A stretch of DNA of 64,000 nucleotides, from the NCBI RefSeq assembly GCF_009604405.1, contig NZ_WEGK01000005.1, forward strand, positions 496,001 through 560,000, in the 5' to 3' direction. The notes beneath the pieces were generated by a model. That model did not search any database. It saw only the letters and a program-made list of their open reading frames with translations, and had not been told where the DNA came from. This stretch comes from Nocardia macrotermitis. GTDB lineage: Bacteria > Actinomycetota > Actinomycetes > Mycobacteriales > Mycobacteriaceae. Positions 59,714-64,000 of this stretch are shown here, in pieces; positions within the stretch are counted from its first letter, which is position 1, and each line of letters opens with the position of its first letter. Both the position numbers and the translations under genes were made by a program.

Positions 59714-59915
59714 AATCGGTTCGGGCCGGGGCTGATTCGAGCCGCGGCCGGTTCGGGCCGGGGCTGATTCGGGTCCGCGGTCAGCGCGGGGTGCGCCACA
59801 TGGGCCACATCGGCGGGCCGCCCTCGGGACGGTGATCGTCATGCGTTTCACGATAGGTCGCCGTCGCGCGATGGGCCCGTAACGACCCCTGAGTGCCTCG
59901 TGGGCGAACGTTTGG

Positions 59916-61178
59916 TCACTCGTCCAGCTCGGCTGCGCGCGCGGCCAGGAACGCGCGTTCGGCGGCGTTCTCGGTGAGCAACAGGGCCTCGTCGTAGGCG
60001 AGCCGGGCCTCGCCGGTGCGGCCCAGTGCGGCCAGGAAGTGGGCGCGGGCGGCGGGCAGATAGCCGTATCCGGCCAGCTGCGGTTCGGTGGACAACTCCG
60101 CCAGCGCGGTCAGTCCCGCCGCGGGGCCCGCTGCCATTCCGAGCGCAACCGCGCGGTTCAGCGCCACCACCGGTGAGGGCCAGACCTGGATCAGCACGTC
60201 GTACAGTCCGGCGATCTCGGGCCAATCGGTGTCCGCGTAACCGGGCGCCTCGGCGTGCACCGCGGCGATGGCGGCCTGCAGCGCGTAACGGCCCGGCGTG
60301 CGGTTCAGCGCGGCCCGCACCAGCGCGATGCCCTCGGCGATCTGCGCGCGATCCCAGCGGGTGCGGTCCTGTTCGGACAGGCGCAGCATGCTCCCGTTCG
60401 CGTCGACGCGGGCGGCGCGACGGGCGTCGGTGAGCAGCACGAGCGCGAGAAGCCCTGTCACGTCAGGGTTTTCGGGCAGCAGGGCGTGCAGCATGCGGGC
60501 CAGGTCGGTGGCCCGCTCGGTCAGGTCGCGGCGGATCAGATCCGCGCCCGCGGGTGCGGTGTGCCCGGTGGTGAACAGCAGATGGACGACCGTGAGCACC
60601 GCGTCGACGCGGTCGGGGAGTTCGGCCGGGCCCGGCACCCGGTAGGGGATGCGGGCCGCGGCGATCTTCTTCTTGGCCCGGGTGATGCGGGCGGCCATGG
60701 TCGGCTCGGCGACCAGGAAGGCGCGGGCGACCTCGGCGGTGCTCAGGCCGCACACGAGCCGCAGCGTCAGCGCCACCTGCGCTTCCAGGGCCAGGGCCGG
60801 GTGGCAGCAGGTGCAGATCAGCCGGAGCCGGTCGTCGGGGATCTGGGTCAACGCCGTCACGGTGGCATCGGCGATGTCCTCGGTGTGGTCGTCCTCGATC
60901 AGCAACGGCAGCGCCCGGCGCATCGTCGAGTGGTGACGCAGCAGGTCCAGGGCTCGATTGCGGGCCACGGTCGTCAGCCAGGCAGCCGGGCGGGCCGGGA
61001 CGCCGTGCCGCGCCCAATTTCCGAGGGCCTGGGCGTACGCGTCCTGCACACACTCCTCGGCCAGATCCAGATCGCGGGTGACACGAACGGTCGTCGCGAG
61101 CACGAACGCCCATTCCCGCCGATGCGCGTCGGCGACCGCCGCGGCCGCCAGGACGTGGGTATCGGGTGGGTTGGTCAT
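59916..61178 (-). CDS. ECF42-type RNA polymerase sigma factor
   Basis: A 420-residue ECF sigma factor. Region 2 and 4 are in the first ~175 residues (EECVQDAYAQAL, LTTVARNRALDLLRH, CGLSTAEVARAFLV), followed by a ~235-residue C-terminal extension with TPR-like helices (DUF6596), the mark of group ECF42. This group is typically paired with a DGPF/YCII protein, and such a gene lies 133 bases upstream on the same strand. No anti-sigma gene is seen; the extension probably controls activity. The start is ATG 61178. Confidence 0.9.
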   Translation of the reverse strand: MTNPPDTHVLAAAAVADAHRREWAFVLATTVRVTRDLDLAEECVQDAYAQALGNWARHGVPARPAAWLTTVARNRALDLLRHHSTMRRALPLLIEDDHTEDIADATVTALTQIPDDRLRLICTCCHPALALEAQVALTLRLVCGLSTAEVARAFLVAEPTMAARITRAKKKIAAARIPYRVPGPAELPDRVDAVLTVVHLLFTTGHTAPAGADLIRRDLTERATDLARMLHALLPENPDVTGLLALVLLTDARRAARVDANGSMLRLSEQDRTRWDRAQIAEGIALVRAALNRTPGRYALQAAIAAVHAEAPGYADTDWPEIAGLYDVLIQVWPSPVVALNRAVALGMAAGPAAGLTALAELSTEPQLAGYGYLPAARAHFLAALGRTGEARLAYDEALLLTENAAERAFLAARAAELDE

Positions 61179-61311
61179 CGTTGCGACCTCGGCACTGCGG
61201 GTGGTGGCGGGGTTGATCCCCGAGCGGTCCCACGCGTGCCGAATCCGCGGGACCGCTCGAGGTTCTGGTGAATCATGTGGCAGTGCAACATAATTCGTCG
61301 AGGGGAGGCGC

Positions 61312-61653
61312 TCAGCTCAGGACGAGTACGGGGCGTACCTCGACGCCGCCCTCGGCCATCGGGACCTGTCGGGCGACCGCGAGTGCGGCGTCCAGATCGT
61401 CCGCCTCGATCAGGTAGTAGCCGCCGAGTTGTTCCTTCGTCTCGGCGAACGGGCCGTCGGTCACGGTGAAACCGCCCGCGCCGTCGGGACGGATGCTGGT
61501 CGCGCTGTGGCTGTGGGCGAGGGCGTTGCCACCGCACAGCGCCGACTGGTTGGCCTCCATGAACTGCCGATGGCTGCTCATCGCCGGGTTACCCGGGGTG
61601 GGCTCGGTGACCTGACGTTCGTCCTGGTAGATCAGGACCAGATACTGCGACAT
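61312..61653 (-). CDS. YCII/DGPF-domain protein
   Basis: A 113-residue YCII-fold protein with the characteristic TVTDGPFAETKEQLGGYYLIEADDLDAAL. These proteins accompany ECF42 sigma factors and may sense a small ligand; no enzyme activity is proven. ATG 61653 with AAGGAC upstream. Confidence 0.92.
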   Translation of the reverse strand: MSQYLVLIYQDERQVTEPTPGNPAMSSHRQFMEANQSALCGGNALAHSHSATSIRPDGAGGFTVTDGPFAETKEQLGGYYLIEADDLDAALAVARQVPMAEGGVEVRPVLVLS

Positions 61654-61765
61654 GGTGATCGTCCTTCGAACAGTGTGGCCCGCCTTTCGGACCATTCAAC
61701 TCTTCGACGGACGACCTCCGGCGGAATCGACAACCTCGCGAGAAAAAATCTGGGTGCCGCGAAAA

Positions 61766-62242
61766 TCAGCGCGCGGCCAGTCGGGTGAGTGCCTCGCCGG
61801 TGAGGCGGTAGCCGGTCCACTCGTCCTGCGGGGTCGCGCCCAGTGCGTCGTAGAACTCGATCGAGGGGGTGTTCCAGTCCAGCACGGACCACTCCACGCG
61901 GCGGTAGCCGTTGGCGACGGCCTCGCGGGCGAGCTCGGTGAGCAGGGCCTTGCCCAGGCCCAGACCGCGCGCCTCGGGGGTGACGAACAGGTCCTCGAGG
62001 TAGATGCCGTGCGTGCCGGTCCAGGTGCTGTAGTTCAGGAACCAGATCGCGCAGCCGAGTACCTCGCCGCCCGAATCACGTTGTGCCACATGGGCGAAGA
62101 CCTTCGGATCGGGGCCGAACAGGGAGGCGTGCAGTTGTTCGTCGGTGAGGGCGCATTCGTGCCGGGCCTTCTCGTACTCGGCCAGGTCGTAGACGAGCCC
62201 GACCAGTGCGGGTACGTCCTCGGGGGTGGCGCGGCGGATCAT
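61766..62242 (-). CDS. GNAT-family N-acetyltransferase (SAT1-like)
   Basis: A 158-residue GNAT enzyme. It begins MIRRATPEDVPALVGLV, has the acetyl-CoA loop TPEARGLGLGKALL and ends with the family FYDALGATPQDEWTGYRL. The pattern resembles the spermidine/thialysine acetyltransferase group. ATG 62242 overlaps the phosphatase stop (ATGA). Confidence 0.87.
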   Translation of the reverse strand: MIRRATPEDVPALVGLVYDLAEYEKARHECALTDEQLHASLFGPDPKVFAHVAQRDSGGEVLGCAIWFLNYSTWTGTHGIYLEDLFVTPEARGLGLGKALLTELAREAVANGYRRVEWSVLDWNTPSIEFYDALGATPQDEWTGYRLTGEALTRLAAR

Positions 62243-62853
62243 CGGACTCCTTCGGTGGTGGCCGGGACGAGGTTGTGCGCGAGAATCGTGCGGGTGCCGT
62301 GCTCGTGGCCCAGCACGCTGATTCCGGCGGTGGACAGGTAGAACCGGCGGGCCTCGCGCACCTCGAATTCGGCCCAGCGCGCGATCAGGCAGCGCGAGAA
62401 GTGCCCGTGCCCGACCAGCACCACGTCGCGCACCTGGAGTTCGGGTTCCACCTTCGCCAGCACCCGATCGGCTCGGGCCCGCACCTGCGCGGCGGATTCG
62501 CCGCCGGGCACCGGATCGGTGAAGATCGTCCAGCCCGGCGCGGATTCGCGGATCTGCGGTGTGGTCAGGCCCTCGTAATCGCCGTAATCCCACTCGACCA
62601 GGTCGTCGTCGGTTCGCACGTCGGTGAGTCCGGCCAACTCGGCGGTCCGGCTCGCGCGCTGCCGGGGGCTGCACAGCACCAGCGGTTCGGTCAGTGCGAG
62701 TCCCGCGAGCACCTCCCGCGCGGCCGCGGCCTGCCGTTCGCCGGCGGCGGTCAGCGCGATATCGGTCCGTCCCGTGTGTTTGTGCGCCTTCGACCACTCG
62801 GTTTCGCCGTGTCGCAGCACCACCAAACGGAATTCACTCGTGGAACCACTCAT
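62239..62853 (-). CDS. Histidine phosphatase (phosphoglycerate-mutase-like acid phosphatase, Rv3214-like)
   Basis: A 204-residue histidine phosphatase. The catalytic motif is VVLRHGETEWS with the phosphorylated His; EWDYGDYEGLTTPQIRE, PGGESAAQVRARAD and LVGHGHFSRCLI with the second His are also conserved. M. tuberculosis Rv3214 (once called gpm2/entD) acts as a phosphatase rather than a mutase. Start ATG 62853; ATG 62865 is an alternative. Overlaps the GNAT gene. Confidence 0.9.
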   Translation of the reverse strand: MSGSTSEFRLVVLRHGETEWSKAHKHTGRTDIALTAAGERQAAAAREVLAGLALTEPLVLCSPRQRASRTAELAGLTDVRTDDDLVEWDYGDYEGLTTPQIRESAPGWTIFTDPVPGGESAAQVRARADRVLAKVEPELQVRDVVLVGHGHFSRCLIARWAEFEVREARRFYLSTAGISVLGHEHGTRTILAHNLVPATTEGVR

Positions 62854-63253
62854 GGGCTCGATCATGCCGGACGAGGTGGGGCGGCGGGTGAGGCCCGGTC
62901 CGGGGCGGGTGTCGGCGGCTCGTCGCTGTCGCGCGGATGGTGTCGAATGACGTTGCAGGGGAACAATATTCGATGATTCTTCGGTCGATTCCGGCGAATT
63001 GTCCTGTGTGCGAGGATGAGATGGGCGACGAAGTGTGCTGATCAGTTGCTCGGCCGCTCGAGTTCGCTCGAATCCGCACCGGGGGAGTGGTCGGCGACAT
63101 ACGATCGAACTACGAAGTCTGTTCGGGCGTCTATTGTCTCGTGAAATCTCGCGAGGGTTGGGGTGTCGAGGTGGACGGATACGCGCGGATCTACGAATTT
63201 TGCTGCGGTACGCCGGAGATCGGTGCGTTCGGACGCGCAGGGGGGAGAACGGG
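62854..63253. other. 400-base gap with no supported gene
   Basis: Visibly lower GC than average, with AT-rich tracts around 62960-63000 and 63085-63150. It separates divergent genes and probably holds both promoters. A short open frame at 63087-63308 lacks conserved features. Confidence 0.4.
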
Positions 63254-63832
63254 ATGTTCCGGACAGGGTGCGACGGGGTGGCGCGGCGATCGCGGGCGGG
63301 CGTGGTGAGCCGGGAGGACACGGGTCTGCCGTGCCGTCCCCGCGGCCATCCGCACGATCCGGACTGCGCCCTGGCGGGGCCGGGAAACGTTGTGACACCG
63401 CAGGATTGGGCCGCGTCCTATCGATCGCTGTTCGGCCTGCCCCGAGTGCACGTCACCACACCGGGTTTCGTCGTACTGCCGCTCACCGACTCCATCGCGG
63501 CGGTCAATACCCCTGAGCCGCTGGGTGTTTCGATTCTCGGCGAACTGATCGACCGGGGCATCCCCGGCCCGGTCCTGGTCCGTGCCCGTCCGGCTCGCCG
63601 CACCTTCCTCGTGGTGGCGGATCGTCATCCGTCCCCCGACCACCTGACCCGTCTCGAACGACGCGGCGTGGACATCGGCCCGCATCGCGGAAATGTGGTG
63701 CTACCCACCGGTTTCGGGCATCGGACCCCCGAGGGCCGCTGGTGGGCCCGCCCACCCCGGCGGGACGAATCGCTGCCCCTGCTCTCGGAACTCGTCTCGG
63801 CGGCCATCGCCGTGCTGTACGGCCTGCGGTGA
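63254..63832 (+). CDS. Unrecognised protein, 192 residues
   Basis: ATG 63254 is preceded by GGGGGAG six bases upstream. After a basic start the protein contains CRPRGHPHDPDCAL, a Cys/His pattern, then a strand-rich region (VHVTTPGFVVLPLTDSIAAV, GPVLVRARPARRTFLVVADRH), and ends PLLSELVSAAIAVLYGLR. The middle has some resemblance in style to the N-terminal region of actinobacterial primase-polymerase-like proteins, but the catalytic residues cannot be identified, so I leave it unassigned. High third-position GC supports it as real. It is convergent with the next gene. Confidence 0.7.
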   Translation: MFRTGCDGVARRSRAGVVSREDTGLPCRPRGHPHDPDCALAGPGNVVTPQDWAASYRSLFGLPRVHVTTPGFVVLPLTDSIAAVNTPEPLGVSILGELIDRGIPGPVLVRARPARRTFLVVADRHPSPDHLTRLERRGVDIGPHRGNVVLPTGFGHRTPEGRWWARPPRRDESLPLLSELVSAAIAVLYGLR

Positions 63833-63887
63833 GGTCCCGGGCCTGGGCATCGAAGAGGGCTTCGGTGGGGTAACGCGAGTCGAGCCT

Positions 63888-63921
63888 CCCCGGGTTCCGG
63901 CGAACGCGCCGGAACCCGGGG
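63888..63921. terminator. Bidirectional terminator hairpin
   Basis: CCCCGGGTTCCGGCG (63888-63902) pairs perfectly over 15 bp with CGCCGGAACCCGGGG (63907-63921), AACG loop. It is 55 bases after one stop and 13 bases after the other, so it can serve both convergent genes. Confidence 0.8.
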
Positions 63922-63933
63922 ATTGCCTGAGGA

Positions 63934-64000
63934 TTACCAGGTGCGGCAGCGGTTGTCGTGGTGGCCGCGGTTGTCGTGTTCGTTGTTGTGCCAGTTGCCG
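63934..64000 (-). CDS. C-terminal end of a protein cut by the window edge
   Basis: The last 22 codons of a minus-strand frame are visible, ending in TAA just before the shared terminator. They read GNWHNNEHDN then RGHHDNRCRTW, with a repeated HDNR pattern. This composition is typical of small exported His/Asn-rich proteins, but too little is seen to say more. Confidence 0.5.
   Translation of the reverse strand, partial: GNWHNNEHDNRGHHDNRCRTW

Noticed and set aside
63087..63308. 73-codon open frame in the gap before the last gene
   Set aside because: No ribosome binding site, no conserved features, and it overlaps the better-supported gene in another frame.

Overview
The window is high-GC actinobacterial DNA, most likely from Nocardia or a close relative in the Mycobacteriales. 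Evidence: rhamnosyl/arabinogalactan wall genes (rmlD, wbbL, LCP ligase), mtrA-mtrB-lpqB, whiB1 and whiB2, F420 genes fbiA/fbiB, a wax ester synthase/DGAT, the sigH-rshA pair, and a 24-codon gene for the mycobacterial ribosomal protein bL37. From memory, much of the gene order follows the Mycobacterium tuberculosis interval Rv3267 to Rv3214, with local inversions, insertions and losses. No phage, plasmid, CRISPR or complete insertion sequence was seen, and no tRNA or rRNA.

Region 1 (1-14.3 kb) is envelope sugar supply: a cut-off P450, a TIGR03089 protein, an LCP ligase, rmlD, wbbL, mannose-1-phosphate guanylyltransferase, an FAD oxidoreductase, a CDF cation exporter, then manA, a TobH/SIS protein and phosphomannomutase on the minus strand. 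Together these make GDP-mannose and dTDP-rhamnose and attach polymer to peptidoglycan. Two repeat-filled gaps (6.0-6.5 and 8.0-8.3 kb) interrupt it. Region 2 (14.4-22.2 kb) has whiB2 divergent from fbiA-fbiB, a Nudix hydrolase, and a dicarboxylate transporter divergent from a DcuSR-type two-component system. Region 3 (22.5-32.6 kb) runs alkB, sahH, a 35-codon peptide gene, tmk, mtrA-mtrB-lpqB, a ComF-like protein and the long ribosome hibernation factor, all rightward.

Region 4 (32.8-42.3 kb) is lipid metabolism: a thiolase, BluB, two DesA3-type desaturases, their flavin/2Fe-2S reductase, a DUF6912 protein, a WS/DGAT and an Rv3235-type protein. The first desaturase and the reductase share a 19-bp upstream box. 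Region 5 (42.5-53.7 kb) has secA1, then aroA-rsgA enclosed by two related Uma2 genes, an aldehyde dehydrogenase, a YedK/HMCES protein, a small secreted protein, a MarR regulator and a YbaK deacylase. Region 6 (53.8-64 kb) holds sigH-rshA with a self-type promoter, bL37, a biotinyl-carrier protein, the PdtaS kinase, whiB1 with a CRP-like site, a diacylglycerol-kinase-like protein, an ECF42-type sigma factor with its YCII partner, a GNAT, a phosphatase and an unrecognised gene.

The most unusual signals are: a dispersed family of about 150-200 bp hairpin repeats with four members and compensating base changes in the stems; two tandem 181-bp remnants of the 3' end of a WS/DGAT gene; a probable CTG start codon for rsgA in a CTGA overlap with aroA; a long Ser/Asp-rich tail on MtrB; a probable two-isoform SigH; and short genes (bL37, the sahH-tmk peptide) that standard length cut-offs miss.
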